Positions 1 through 8,307 of a stretch of 27,133 bases of DNA are shown here, piece after piece. Both the position numbers and the translations under genes were made by a program. Location: the NCBI GenBank assembly GCA_003445715.1, contig DMCS01000054.1, positions 1 to 27,133 of the forward strand. The letters run 5' to 3'. Within the stretch, counting starts at the first letter, position 1. Each line of letters opens with the position of its first letter. The notes beneath the pieces are model-generated. The model did not search any database. It saw only the letters and a program-made list of their open reading frames with translations, and had not been told where the DNA came from. Source of the stretch: Candidatus Mesolinea sp. GTDB lineage: Bacteria > Chloroflexota > Anaerolineae > Anaerolineales > Anaerolineaceae.

Positions 1-2
1 TT

Positions 3-575
3 AAGGTGCTTGCTACCGGCGGGATCGGCGGGGTACACCGTGCCCCAGCGTACGATATTTCTGCGGATTTGCTGCAGTTGCGCAAGAGCCCGCTCGTGGT
101 GGTTTGCTCCGGCGCCAAGGCAATCCTGGACCTGCCTGCCACATTTGAGGCGCTGGAAACTCTGGGCATCCCAGTCATTGGTTACCAGACGGACGAAATT
201 CCTGCATTTTACTCTGCCCAAAGCGGATTGAAGGTGCCGTTGCGTGCCGAGAGCGCTCAGGAAGTGGCGGAAATCGCCCGTACGCATTGGAAGCTCACAT
301 TCAGCACGAGCGTTCTGGTGGTGGTGCCGCCGCCAGCAGAAAGCACCCTGCCGCGCGAGCGCATGGAAGCCTTAATTGCCGGAGCCTTGCAGCAAGCCGA
401 AGCTGAAGGCGTACACGGCAATGCACTCACGCCCTACCTGCTGGCCAAGATGAATGATCTCAGCGGCGGCGAAAGCCTGAAAGCCAACTTAGCACTGCTG
501 CGCAATAACGCCGCGGTGGCAGCCCAAATCGCTGCCAACATCCCAGAAGGCATCCAGGAGTGGCGCTATATTTAG
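3..575 (+). CDS. psuG: Pseudouridine-5'-phosphate glycosidase, C-terminal part (5' end outside window)
   Basis: PsuG reversibly splits pseudouridine 5'-phosphate into uracil and ribose 5-phosphate in the cytoplasm, usually paired with a PfkB-type pseudouridine kinase. The visible ~190 residues carry family landmarks: TGGIGGVHR at the very start, the DISADL stretch, VVCSGAKAILDLPATFEAL, then GYQTDEIPAFYS and the C-terminal TPYLLAKMNDLSGG helix region. The family is about 300 residues, so roughly the first third, including part of the active site, lies upstream of the window. The reading frame is open to the window edge, so the GTG at 6 is not the start. The gene ends just before a strong terminator. 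The kinase partner is not visible here. Confidence 0.93.
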   Translation, partial: KVLATGGIGGVHRAPAYDISADLLQLRKSPLVVVCSGAKAILDLPATFEALETLGIPVIGYQTDEIPAFYSAQSGLKVPLRAESAQEVAEIARTHWKLTFSTSVLVVVPPPAESTLPRERMEALIAGALQQAEAEGVHGNALTPYLLAKMNDLSGGESLKANLALLRNNAAVAAQIAANIPEGIQEWRYI

Positions 576-600
576 CCTTACTTAAAGGAGAGGGCATTAA

Positions 601-625
601 CCGGCTTACTTGGCCGGCTTTTTTT
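601..625 (+). terminator. Rho-independent terminator of psuG
   Basis: CCGGC (601-605) pairs with GCCGG (613-617) around a 7-nt loop and is followed by a run of seven T (619-625). It lies 26 nt after the psuG stop. The T run is on the plus strand only, and its end overlaps the stop codon of the converging minus-strand gene. Confidence 0.85.
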
Positions 626-1484
626 ATTGCCTAGGCGTAGCCGAAGGCAAAGGTGTGTTACTTGGTAAAGGCGTACGCGTTGACGTCGGCGTTTCGGTGG
701 GGGTCAGGGTAACGGTCGGGCTGGGAGTGAACGTGGCGGTGGGTGGGTTCCCCACCAAAGAGAAATAACCCGAAAGGATCCATTGGCTACCCACAAAGCA
801 CTGCACCTGATATTCTCCAGGCAGCCATTCATGCGCCGGCAGCTCAAGGGATAAAGCTCCAACACCACCCGTGCCGCCTTCCCAATGGCTGGTTTCAGCC
901 TTCAGCAAGGTATCCCCACGATACCACAGCTCCGTCCATTGCACACCATTATCCATAAAGTTATAGCTATACGTCCCGTAAATCTTGGTCAGCGGATTGT
1001 TGAACTCCACCGCCGGGTTCACCGGCTGAAAATTTTCATCGATCTCGGTGGCAAACACGATGGGGCTAAACACAGCATTGGGATTGGGTGTGACGAATGA
1101 GTCGAACTGGGTGGCGATGGCTTGCGGAACCGAAGGCGTATTGGTAACCGAGGGCGTGTTGGTAACCGTTGGCGTGAGCGTGATGGTTGGGGTAAGGGTG
1201 ATTGTGGGCGTGAGAGTGATCGTTGGGGTGAGCGAGGGCGTGAGCGAAGGCGGGAAGTAACGGTAGGCAATGCTCTCGCCAAAGCGGAAGTTGAAGTAGG
1301 CGAAAGCGCCCAAGGCAAACGCAGCAAAAATCATTCCAGCCGCCTGGTCGTAGAGCTTGCGGCGCTTAAAGTAAAAGGGCATGCGCTTGCCTTTTTGGAT
1401 GGCGCGTGAAGCACGCACTGCAGTCCAAATGGCAGCGATGACAGCCAGAATGGTGAGCGTGAGGATGGTTGAGCGGATATCCAT
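624..1484 (-). CDS. Membrane-anchored protein with Thr-Pro linkers (unknown function)
   Basis: I do not recognise a named family. Counting from the ATG at 1484 (286 aa), two hydrophobic segments are seen at about residues 7-23 and 48-65 with basic residues between them. Then comes an extracytoplasmic Thr-Pro linker (about 80-119), a beta-rich domain (about 130-245, with Trp-Thr-Glu-Leu-Trp and ELPAHEWLPGEYQV), and a second Thr-Pro tail to the C-terminus. The beta domain resembles the ligand-binding or cell-surface modules often put after such linkers in Chloroflexota; this is an inference. The frame stays open upstream to a TTG at 1547, but a TATAAT box sits at 1508-1503 inside that extension, so I prefer 1484. 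Confidence 0.7.
   Translation of the reverse strand: MDIRSTILTLTILAVIAAIWTAVRASRAIQKGKRMPFYFKRRKLYDQAAGMIFAAFALGAFAYFNFRFGESIAYRYFPPSLTPSLTPTITLTPTITLTPTITLTPTVTNTPSVTNTPSVPQAIATQFDSFVTPNPNAVFSPIVFATEIDENFQPVNPAVEFNNPLTKIYGTYSYNFMDNGVQWTELWYRGDTLLKAETSHWEGGTGGVGALSLELPAHEWLPGEYQVQCFVGSQWILSGYFSLVGNPPTATFTPSPTVTLTPTETPTSTRTPLPSNTPLPSATPRQ
1128..1247 (-). repeat. 18-bp-type coding repeats encoding a Thr-Pro linker
   Basis: The DNA encoding the linker of the membrane protein is an imperfect tandem array. On the minus strand the six-residue unit TPTITL recurs, then grades into TPSVTN units. Such arrays change length easily by slippage and give a stiff extracellular spacer. Confidence 0.7.
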
Positions 1485-1502
1485 GACAGCTTCTTCTATG
1501 GG

Positions 1503-1508
1503 ATTATA
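1503..1508 (-). promoter_or_regulatory. Candidate -10 box for the Thr-Pro membrane protein
   Basis: A perfect TATAAT lies within GGGTATAATCCC, 18 nt upstream of the ATG at 1484. No good -35 was found, so the call rests on the -10 box and its position. Confidence 0.4.
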
Positions 1509-1602
1509 CCCGTGCCGCAGCATATGGTTTTGAATGAAGGAGCGCAAACCTCCCTATAGATTCAATGAAACAAATATCTTCAAGAATCAGCTCTTAGGAT
1601 AT

Positions 1603-2574
1603 TCAACGCAGGAGCGCGCTAGCATAAGGCTCAGCAAAGAGCGCCGGGATCCCGCCAGTATGCCAGAAGAGTACAGTTTCATCATGGCTAAAAAAGCCTT
1701 TACGAATGAGGTCAATGAGCCCCGCCGCCGCGCGGCCAGTGTATACCGGGTCGAGCAAGATGCCTTCTTTTCGGGCAAAAAGCTGAATAGCCTCAACCTC
1801 TGCCGGCTGGAGGACCCCATACCCGGCCTGGCAATAGGCATCATTGACCAAGACATCTTGTGAGCTGATTTCTGTGCTCATGCCCAACCACGCTGCAGTC
1901 TGGTTAGCCAGCGCCAAGATGGTTTGCGTGAGCTCATCTGCGGGTTTATCCACGCTGATGCCCAAGATGCGGCCTGCAAAACGCGTTTGCTCGGCTCCGA
2001 GCAGAAGTCCGGCTTGCGTGCCGCCGCTGGAACTTGCCAAGACGATCCAATCTGGTTGCAGATTCTGATCTTGGAGCTCCTGCATGGCTTGGATGTAGCC
2101 TTGCACACCAATCGGGTTGGAGCCGCCGTAAGGGATGATGTAAGGCTGCATGCCGTCTTCCTTGGCGTGGGCAAAAGCTTGCTGCAGGCGCAGGTCGCGT
2201 TCTTCCTTAGGGACAAAAATCAGCCTTGCCCCACTGAGCTCATCCAGGAAGAGATTGCCCTGGCGCATGCCAGGGTCTTCTCCAGCCAGCACTAAAATAC
2301 AGCCCAAGCCCAAGCGCGCAGCAGCGGCTGCCACTTGCCGGCAATGATTGGATTGCACTGCGCCGGTTGTCACTAGCGTCTGGCAGCCTTGCGCCAGGGC
2401 ATCCGCAACCAGATATTCTAACTTGCGGGTTTTATTGCCGCCAAAACCTAAGCCGGTTAGGTCATCCCGCTTGATAAAAAGTTGCGGTCCATCCAGGAGC
2501 TTTGTCAGTGCTGGCAGCGGTTCGATTGGGGTAGGTAAATGCGCTAAAGCGATGCGGTTAGTCCGATTAGTCAT
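1603..2574 (-). CDS. PLP-dependent D-cysteine desulfhydrase / ACC deaminase family enzyme
   Basis: Members of this fold-type II PLP family degrade D-cysteine to pyruvate, ammonia and sulfide, or act on 1-aminocyclopropane-1-carboxylate or related D-amino acids. The cofactor lysine is expected in GFGGNKTRKLEYL (Lys 48 from the ATG at 2574). VTTGAVQSNHCRQVAAAAA is the substrate/PLP-phosphate region, and SSSGGT (about 182-188) and HTGG near the C-terminus are also typical. Length (323 aa) fits. The ATG at 2574 is chosen because GGAGG lies 7 nt upstream; the TTG at 2580 would be too close to it. It overlaps the end of the FemAB-like gene upstream by 8 nt, so the two are probably co-transcribed. 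Substrate cannot be fixed from sequence alone. Confidence 0.88.
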   Translation of the reverse strand: MTNRTNRIALAHLPTPIEPLPALTKLLDGPQLFIKRDDLTGLGFGGNKTRKLEYLVADALAQGCQTLVTTGAVQSNHCRQVAAAAARLGLGCILVLAGEDPGMRQGNLFLDELSGARLIFVPKEERDLRLQQAFAHAKEDGMQPYIIPYGGSNPIGVQGYIQAMQELQDQNLQPDWIVLASSSGGTQAGLLLGAEQTRFAGRILGISVDKPADELTQTILALANQTAAWLGMSTEISSQDVLVNDAYCQAGYGVLQPAEVEAIQLFARKEGILLDPVYTGRAAAGLIDLIRKGFFSHDETVLFWHTGGIPALFAEPYASALLR

Positions 2575-3691
2575 TGGCAAGCCTCCTTTGCGTAGCCGCT
2601 TTTCCGCGGGCGCGCATCAGGTCCAGTATTTTGGGTAAGGTGCGTGTGTAAAGCCGATAAAGCCCAGGCCGGCTGGTGTAGTCCCAAGCCCCTAAATGAC
2701 GCACAAGCTTGCCGTTGAAGCCTTCTTTGAAGCGGTAAACACCCCACAACGGATCGCTCTCGTCAAAGTTATCGGGTGCACCCCACATGTCATAGGTGTG
2801 GCAGCCCAAGGCTTTGGAAAGGCGGATCGCTTCCCACTGCAGCAGATAATTGGGCATGCGCTCGCGGGCTATCTCCGTGGACATACCAAACAAGAAACGT
2901 GAAACGCCAGCAAAATAAAACAGAACCAAGCCGCCAACCGGTTGGCTTTCCACTTCGGCGAGGAGCGCTTTAGCCATCCCAGTCTGGATGAACTCGCGCC
3001 ACAGGTCAGTGTAATAGGTTTCATGGCGGATGACAAAGCCATCCCGCACAGCCGTCTCAGCGTACATGCGGTAGAGCAGCGGCAATTCGTCTTCATCAGC
3101 TTCCCGCACGCAGACACCTTTGCGCTCGGCTAAGCGGATGTTGTAGCGCGTCTTCTGCTTGAACGAAGCTAGGATTTCCTCTTCACTGCGCTGCAGGTCA
3201 ATGCACACCGTATTGCGAAATTGGATTTGATCGCCGGAAAATCCCCAGCCGCGCTGCTGGAGCAGTGCTTGGATTGCCTGCCCGGTAAGGTTATCTCGGC
3301 TCTCGGGGTCCCCCGGTACCCCCCAACCCAGGACGACGTCCGGGTCCATCTTGATGAAGACAGCTTTGCGCGAACGAGCTAAGTTTTCCAAATCGGCTAG
3401 AACTTGTGTGGCAAGTGCCTGGTTATTCCAATCGAGCAGCGGACCTTTGGGGCTGTAGAGCACTTCGATCTTCAGCCCCGGCAGCAGCTGCGTTTTGCGG
3501 CTGAGCACGAGTGCAGCCGCTTGTAGCTGTCCATGGGCATTCTCCCAGACTGCATGGTATGGCTGCCAACCGTTGCGGATTTTGGATTGCCCCCACTCCC
3601 AAGTTTGCAAGATGTGCGCATTGGGCAAGGTTTGGATGAGCTTATCCCAAGCTTGCGCGGAGACACCCTCAAGCAGCCGCATGCACTTCAC
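2567..3691 (-). CDS. FemAB-like (FemX type) aminoacyl/peptidoglycan bridge transferase, copy 1
   Basis: FemABX proteins use aminoacyl-tRNA to add residues to peptidoglycan precursors; related GNAT-fold enzymes act on other envelope substrates. The 374-aa product has two GNAT-like halves. Typical signs are HILQTWEWGQSK near residue 27, VLYSPKGPLLDW, the FKQKTRYNIRLAERKGV segment around 179-193, and the C-terminal YLLQWEAIRLSKALG and LWGVYRFKEGFNG. It overlaps the second FemAB-like gene upstream by 23 nt and the PLP enzyme gene downstream by 8 nt. The start may be GTG at 3691 or ATG at 3682 (MRLLEG); neither has a decisive ribosome site. The amino acid it transfers is unknown. Confidence 0.85.
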   Translation of the reverse strand: MKCMRLLEGVSAQAWDKLIQTLPNAHILQTWEWGQSKIRNGWQPYHAVWENAHGQLQAAALVLSRKTQLLPGLKIEVLYSPKGPLLDWNNQALATQVLADLENLARSRKAVFIKMDPDVVLGWGVPGDPESRDNLTGQAIQALLQQRGWGFSGDQIQFRNTVCIDLQRSEEEILASFKQKTRYNIRLAERKGVCVREADEDELPLLYRMYAETAVRDGFVIRHETYYTDLWREFIQTGMAKALLAEVESQPVGGLVLFYFAGVSRFLFGMSTEIARERMPNYLLQWEAIRLSKALGCHTYDMWGAPDNFDESDPLWGVYRFKEGFNGKLVRHLGAWDYTSRPGLYRLYTRTLPKILDLMRARGKAATQRRLAND

Positions 3692-4682
3692 CCTGCCTTC
3701 TGGATTGCATCAGCTGATAGGCTTTATAAAGCAGTGGATTGTACACCCGGATGAAAGCTGGCGCGCTGCGCCTTACTTGCCCTCCGAAGCCGCGCTTGAA
3801 GCGGTAAACGCCCCATAAGCCATCCGAACGCTGCGTAAACTGCTCTTCGAGGGTCTCCTCCTCCGCATCTGGAATACCCCATAGGTCATAGAGTTTCGCG
3901 CCATTGGCCTTTGCCCAACGCATGGCTTCCCATTGCAACAAATAAGTTGGCATCAGGTTGCGATGCTCATCGTCGGAAGCGCCATAAAAATACCAGGCGC
4001 GCTCATGTTGCAAGAAGGCCATCAGATATGCCAGAGGCTGCTCATCCAAAACAGCTTCGAGCAGCACTGACTGACCTCGGGGCGCAAAAATTTCATATAC
4101 TCTTTGATAATAATCCTTACTGTGCAATGCAAAGCCATCCCGCTTGGATGTGGTTTGCATTAGGCGGTAAAAGCCCGCAATGTCTGCACTGGGACGTACC
4201 GTCACGCCATGCCGATCTGCCAAGCGGATGTTGTAACGTGTCTTTTGCTTCATCGCGGCTAGGAGCTGCGCTTCATCCTGTGTGAGGTCAATCACGATGG
4301 TACGCCGCGGTTGAATGGTATGTTCCTCAGGTTCAAAACCCGCCAGCCATTGTGTACATACTTCAGCGGGCAGCGGCTCAAAGAGGTCCGGCTCAACTTG
4401 CAGGAAGATGACACGGTGGCGGCAGCAAAGTGCATCTACCTGCGGCCAAAGCTCCTGCCACTGGCTGCCCAGCGGTCCCTTAGGCAAATAAGCGATGCGC
4501 AAGCCAAGCGGCAGGCTGCGTAGTAAGATTTGAGCGGCGCAGTGATCTGCCTGCACGCGCACAGGAGACCAGCCAAAGGACTGCTTAAACTCTGCCCAAC
4601 TGGAAGTCTGTAAGAGATGAGCCTCAGGGTAGCTCTGCAGCAGCGCATCCCAGCCGGCGCTGTCAAGTGAACGCACGGTCAT
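3669..4682 (-). CDS. FemAB-like (FemX type) aminoacyl/peptidoglycan bridge transferase, copy 2
   Basis: A 337-aa paralogue of the next gene, with the same order of landmarks: HLLQTSSWAEFKQSFGW near residue 22, YLPKGPLGSQW, MKQKTRYNIRLADRHGV (about 144-160), YLLQWEAMRWAKANG, and LWGVYRFKRGFGG. The two are clearly divergent rather than a recent duplication, as in paired FemA/FemB or MurM/MurN systems where each adds a different residue. The ATG at 4682 starts 6 nt after the upstream sugar transferase gene ends, which supports one transcript. Target and amino acid are not predictable from sequence. Confidence 0.85.
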   Translation of the reverse strand: MTVRSLDSAGWDALLQSYPEAHLLQTSSWAEFKQSFGWSPVRVQADHCAAQILLRSLPLGLRIAYLPKGPLGSQWQELWPQVDALCCRHRVIFLQVEPDLFEPLPAEVCTQWLAGFEPEEHTIQPRRTIVIDLTQDEAQLLAAMKQKTRYNIRLADRHGVTVRPSADIAGFYRLMQTTSKRDGFALHSKDYYQRVYEIFAPRGQSVLLEAVLDEQPLAYLMAFLQHERAWYFYGASDDEHRNLMPTYLLQWEAMRWAKANGAKLYDLWGIPDAEEETLEEQFTQRSDGLWGVYRFKRGFGGQVRRSAPAFIRVYNPLLYKAYQLMQSRRQGEVHAAA

Positions 4683-4688
4683 AAAATA

Positions 4689-6107
4689 TTAACGCCCCTT
4701 GAACCCAAGCACCGCGCCAAATGTGCGCAGCAAAATAGTGATATCCATTAAAATATTGGCGTGCTCAATGTAGTATAGGTCATATTCCAGCTTAATAGCC
4801 GTCTCCTCGACGGTTTCAGCGTAAGGTTGGTTGATTTGAGCCCAGCCGGTGACGCCAGGCTTGACCAGCATGCGCGCCCGATAAAAAGGAACGACTTTTT
4901 GGAAGATTTCTACCAATTCGCTGCGCTCTGATCGAGGGCCTACCCAGCTCATCTCACCCACCAGCACATTGATCACTTGTGGGAGCTCATCTAAATGCAC
5001 TTTGCGCAAAAATCGGCCGACTCGCGTCACCCGTGGGTCATTGGAAGCGGTGACCAAACCTTCCTTTTCCATATCAGCGTTGGTTTTCATAGTGCGAAAC
5101 TTATAAATGCGGTAGGGTATCCCCCCGCGGCCTAAGCGCTCCTGGCTATAGATCACGGGAGATCCCGAATCAATCAAAATCAACACAGCGATGATGGGGA
5201 ATAAGACAACCAGAAATACCATGCCAACCATGCTGATTAGCAAGTCCATCAGGCGTTTGAACAGCCGATAAAAACCGCCATTGGGGGTATGGCTGACGAA
5301 TGAGCGGATGACCCACTCTGAGTCAAGTAGGTTTATGGGCACACGTCCCAGAAGGGATTCATAGACCTCCTGCATGGTGGAGATATCCAATCCTTGTTCT
5401 TGCGCCATCAATAAGTTTTGAAACATACCATGTTGAATTGGACCGGAAATCGCTAAAATTAAATCTGTGATTCCCCTTTGATAAATAATATCAAACAGCT
5501 GGGTATGATCCCCAAACACTTCAAAATCTCGAATCCGTTTACCCTTTTTTTCAGGGTCATCATCAATCAAGCCAATCAAATTGAAGGGCGGCGGGTTGCG
5601 GTCAGTAATCACATCTACCAAGGTCGACCCAGCCTTGCCTGCACCGATAATCAAAACACGTTTAGAACGGCTTGCTGCTTGAAATGAGCGCACATAAATA
5701 AACCGCCAAATGAGTGTGAAGATGACTACAAAAATAACGAAGAAAGCCACACCGCGGCGCGGTAGTGTCTGTGGAGGCATAGAAAAATAAATGATCAAAT
5801 AGAAGAATGTGGCTGCAAGGGTGGCTACACCGACCCCGCGCATAGTGAGCTGCAAATTTCCAACTTTGTTGAGGTCATATGTATCTACAAGTAAAACAAC
5901 CCAGAAAATGGGTAGAAGATAAAACCAGGGGTCCGGCCGGGTTTTCAGGAATTCTAACGAAAACTGCAGCCAAGCATCTCCGGCTGCCCAAAGGTACAGC
6001 GCAACCAGCAAGGCTAAGTAGCCAGCAATCAAGTCGCCTAAGATCAATACAGCACGCTGCTCTGTAGGCTTCAGGCGCCACCGCGGTGTTGCTCGTTTAT
6101 CTTGCAT
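4689..6107 (-). CDS. Polyprenyl-phosphate sugar phosphotransferase (WcaJ/WbaP-like initiating glycosyltransferase)
   Basis: This enzyme moves a sugar-1-phosphate from a nucleotide sugar to undecaprenyl phosphate at the inner membrane, starting assembly of an exopolysaccharide or similar glycan. The 472-aa product has about four hydrophobic segments in the first 130 residues. A Rossmann-like CoA_binding_3 region follows (VLIIGAGKAGSTLVDVI, about 151-167), then another membrane segment near 290-312, and the catalytic sugar transferase domain with YRIYKFRTMK, LDELPQVINVLVGEMSWVGPR and KPGVTGWAQI. The ATG at 6107 has AGGAG upstream at suitable spacing. It lies 19 nt after the GT2 gene. Sugar specificity is not readable. 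Confidence 0.93.
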   Translation of the reverse strand: MQDKRATPRWRLKPTEQRAVLILGDLIAGYLALLVALYLWAAGDAWLQFSLEFLKTRPDPWFYLLPIFWVVLLVDTYDLNKVGNLQLTMRGVGVATLAATFFYLIIYFSMPPQTLPRRGVAFFVIFVVIFTLIWRFIYVRSFQAASRSKRVLIIGAGKAGSTLVDVITDRNPPPFNLIGLIDDDPEKKGKRIRDFEVFGDHTQLFDIIYQRGITDLILAISGPIQHGMFQNLLMAQEQGLDISTMQEVYESLLGRVPINLLDSEWVIRSFVSHTPNGGFYRLFKRLMDLLISMVGMVFLVVLFPIIAVLILIDSGSPVIYSQERLGRGGIPYRIYKFRTMKTNADMEKEGLVTASNDPRVTRVGRFLRKVHLDELPQVINVLVGEMSWVGPRSERSELVEIFQKVVPFYRARMLVKPGVTGWAQINQPYAETVEETAIKLEYDLYYIEHANILMDITILLRTFGAVLGFKGR

Positions 6108-6126
6108 ACTCTTTTCTCCTGATCTC

Positions 6127-7122
6127 TCAGCTGTGCGGGCTGGAAAGACTCCCGACTAAAAGCGCTGCACCCCAGCTCAGGTGCATGGTCGTAATCGCCA
6201 GCGGAACGCCAAGGGCAAGCGCAGCATCTTTCTCTTGGATTGCAAGCTGTATACCAACGAGGATGAGTGCTGCCAGATAAATTCCGATTTCAATCAGCCA
6301 TACAGTAAGTAAAGGTTGGATGATCAAGCTCAGAATAGGCAGTAACACCAAGCTGAGTACGAATAAGGGCGGTAAGGCTTGCCGCAACCGCAATGTTTTC
6401 GGGTAGCGTTTCAGCATTTGCGCCTTCCAATAGCCATAACGCCAGTACTGTTTTGCTAAATCACTTAGACTCCCCCGTGCAAAATACACCGAGCGGATCT
6501 GGGGATCCAGCCAGATGCGCCCGCCAGATTGACGGATGCGTGTGTTAAATTCATAATCTTCATTGGTGAGCAAGCGTTCATCAAAGGGTCCAATGCGTTC
6601 AATTAGTTCGCGCCGAAAAGCCCCAAAAGGGACGGTATCCACATAGCCAGCTTGGCTGCCGATGCGGTAACCGGCATCTCCAACTGCCAACGGATGTGCT
6701 GCAGCAGCGGCAATGGAACGCGCAATCCAATGCTCATTTTGCGGCCGGATCTCCCACACCCCGCCTACATTTTCAGCTGTTCCTGCCTGGAGGGCTTCCA
6801 CACAGCGAGTAACATAATCTGGCTTGGGGATAGCATGGGCGTCCATGCGTAAAATATACTCGCCTTGTGCAGCATTGATGCCAACATTGAGGGCAGCAGG
6901 GATAATTCGATTCGGGTTTTCTAACACCCGCACCCGCATGCTGGGATTATCTGCCTGAAACGTGGTAATCACATCCCGCGTGCCATCCTCAGACAAGCCG
7001 TCGGCGATGAGAACCTCCATTTCGGCTTGAGGAAAAGTCTGTTGCGCCAATGCTTCTAAGAGCAACCGAATCGTTTTTTCTTCATTGCGGCAAGGCACAA
7101 CCACTGAGACTTGAATAGGCAT
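6127..7122 (-). CDS. Family 2 glycosyltransferase with C-terminal membrane segments
   Basis: The GT-A domain begins with IQVSVVVPCRNEEKTI at residue 3, has ILRMDAHAIPKPDYV (the DXD-like position, Asp-Ala-His) around 93, and GPFDERLLTNEDYEFNTRI with the ED acceptor-side motif. The last ~80 residues hold about three hydrophobic segments, so the enzyme is membrane bound. The best start is the ATG at 7122 (331 aa). The open frame extends further upstream, but that part overlaps ridA and does not resemble the family. It probably extends a lipid-linked or surface glycan with the sugar transferase encoded downstream. The sugar is unknown. Confidence 0.88.
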   Translation of the reverse strand: MPIQVSVVVPCRNEEKTIRLLLEALAQQTFPQAEMEVLIADGLSEDGTRDVITTFQADNPSMRVRVLENPNRIIPAALNVGINAAQGEYILRMDAHAIPKPDYVTRCVEALQAGTAENVGGVWEIRPQNEHWIARSIAAAAAHPLAVGDAGYRIGSQAGYVDTVPFGAFRRELIERIGPFDERLLTNEDYEFNTRIRQSGGRIWLDPQIRSVYFARGSLSDLAKQYWRYGYWKAQMLKRYPKTLRLRQALPPLFVLSLVLLPILSLIIQPLLTVWLIEIGIYLAALILVGIQLAIQEKDAALALGVPLAITTMHLSWGAALLVGSLSSPHS

Positions 7123-7171
7123 AAGCAAATGGCTTCCGATAATTACTTCAGCGCTAAGAGTCCTGACACTC

Positions 7172-7600
7172 TCATGTTCCGACACTGTTCGGGAGAAAAG
7201 CAATGGCTTCAATTTCGACAAGCCCGCCTCTTGGCAATGCTGCCACTTGTATCGCGGATCTAGCAGGGGGATTGTGTGTAAAGAACTCAGCATAAACCGC
7301 ATTTACGGCAGCAAAATCAGCGATGTTTTGTAAGAAAACGGTCGTCTTAACCACAGCATTTAAATCAGTGTCAGCTGCTTCAAGGATTGTTTTCAGGTTG
7401 GTAAGTGCTTGGCGGGCTTGTGTCTCCACATCAGATTTTAAATCGCCAGTAGTTGGGTCTATACCTAACTGACCAGAGACAAACAGAAAACAATCGCTAA
7501 CTACCGCTAAAGAATACGGACCAATCGCTTGAGGTGCATTTTCTGCCGTGATGATTTTCTTTTCTTTATAATGCTTTGCATGTTCTGCGTTCATCGTCAT
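7172..7600 (-). CDS. ridA: RidA family 2-iminobutanoate/2-iminopropanoate deaminase
   Basis: RidA hydrolyses reactive enamine/imine intermediates released by PLP enzymes in the cytoplasm. Seen are the N-terminal ITAENAPQAIGPYSLAV, the FVSGQLGIDP core strand, ARQALTNLKTILEAA, the essential arginine in PPARSAIQVAALPRGG, and the terminal VEIEAIA. Length (about 142 aa) is slightly above the usual 125-130 because of a short N-terminal extension. The ATG at 7600 is preferred over 7612 because of AGAGG just upstream; a further ATG at 7594 is possible. It is first in the minus-strand run of envelope genes, and the run also contains a PLP enzyme that could generate its substrates. Confidence 0.92.
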   Translation of the reverse strand: MTMNAEHAKHYKEKKIITAENAPQAIGPYSLAVVSDCFLFVSGQLGIDPTTGDLKSDVETQARQALTNLKTILEAADTDLNAVVKTTVFLQNIADFAAVNAVYAEFFTHNPPARSAIQVAALPRGGLVEIEAIAFLPNSVGT

Positions 7601-7635
7601 AGGACCTCTCATTTTAAAATTTTTACACTGAACAG

Positions 7636-7644
7636 ATTATAACA
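7636..7644 (-). promoter_or_regulatory. Extended -10 promoter before ridA
   Basis: TGTTATAAT on the minus strand is a perfect extended -10 (TG, one base, TATAAT), placed 35 nt upstream of the preferred ridA start. No clear -35 is seen, which extended -10 promoters tolerate. It is the likely promoter for the ridA-to-sugar-transferase run. Confidence 0.6.
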
Positions 7645-7691
7645 TCCCTACCCATAAAACCGTTCTGAGGTCAGACAAACCGTAAGTACAT

Positions 7692-7718
7692 AAAAAAACA
7701 ACCCTGAAACTCAGGGCT
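7692..7718 (-). terminator. Rho-independent terminator of the 105-aa gene
   Basis: Reading the minus strand, AGCCCTGA and TCAGGGTT form an 8-bp stem (one G-T pair) with a 3-nt loop, followed within a few bases by seven T (7698-7692). It lies just downstream of the gene at 7747-8064 and insulates it from the ridA promoter. Confidence 0.8.
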
Positions 7719-7746
7719 GCTTTGCTGATTTTTTAGTGCAGATATA

Positions 7747-8064
7747 TTATACCTGCCATTCTCCGATGTCTTTCCAGCAATAATCCAAATGCTCAGCCAT
7801 GACGGCTTTCAACTTGCGCTTGACCTGTTTACGGGCGGCTAACATCAAGGGCACGCCGCCAATTTCATTGAGGCGTTTACCAATATCTTTGGCTTCGCGA
7901 TGGTGACATTGGATATCAAATGGTCCGCCTGGAGTGATAGAAAGGTAATCATCCCGCACGCCGATATCGATCAGGCGGTCGATAAGTTTGTTTACCTCTT
8001 GTTTGTGGTGTGGATCAAGCTTGCGGATTTCAGGATCACCAAAGATTGAATCAAAAACGCTCAT
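7747..8064 (-). CDS. Small uncharacterised protein (105 aa)
   Basis: No named family recognised. The product is soluble, charged and mostly helical, with no signal peptide or membrane segment. It starts MSVFDSIFGDPEIRKL, has a central ITPGGPFDIQCHHREAKDIG and a basic helix with MLAARKQVKRKLKAVMAEH. AGAGAGC lies upstream of the ATG, and a good terminator follows. Codon use looks like that of its neighbours. Two His-Cys-containing spots (QCHH near 53, YCW near 95) could bind metal, but this is only a suggestion. Confidence 0.7.
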   Translation of the reverse strand: MSVFDSIFGDPEIRKLDPHHKQEVNKLIDRLIDIGVRDDYLSITPGGPFDIQCHHREAKDIGKRLNEIGGVPLMLAARKQVKRKLKAVMAEHLDYCWKDIGEWQV

Positions 8065-8135
8065 TTTTAGCTCTCTTTCACTTCAATTATAAATCATTAC
8101 CTCTAAATAATTTTGTGGGGTGTTGAAAAAATTAG

Positions 8136-8287
8136 TTCCCGCCTGTCTCCCGAGGGCATATCCTGCCCGCAGGGTACCGAGCTTTACTTGTTCCCGCCAG
8201 TCTCCCGAGGGCGTATCCTGCCCGCAGGGTACCGAGCTTTACTTGTTCTCGCCGGTCTCTGAGTGCGCAGCCTGCACGTAGGGTACC
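8136..8287. repeat. Tandem 55-bp intergenic repeat (two full copies and one divergent partial)
   Basis: Unit 1 (8136-8190) and unit 2 (8191-8245) are nearly identical over all 55 bases; I see changes only at two positions. A third, more diverged copy (8246-8287) matches the first 42 bases. Each unit holds TCTCCCGAGGGCG-like and CCTGCCCGCAGG segments that are partly self-complementary, then GGGTACC. The tract sits in a 632-base spacer upstream of greA, and short open frames through it look like by-products. Confidence 0.9.
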
Positions 8288-8307
8288 ATGCCAGAATAAG
8301 GCCATTT

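Noticed and set aside
1048..1409. Plus-strand Gly/Val-rich and Arg-rich frames opposite the Thr-Pro linker
   Set aside because: They are the other-strand reading of the Thr-Pro coding repeats.
6127..7302. Longer glycosyltransferase starting at 7302
   Set aside because: The extra 60 residues overlap ridA in another frame and do not look like the GT2 N-terminus, which begins at 7122.
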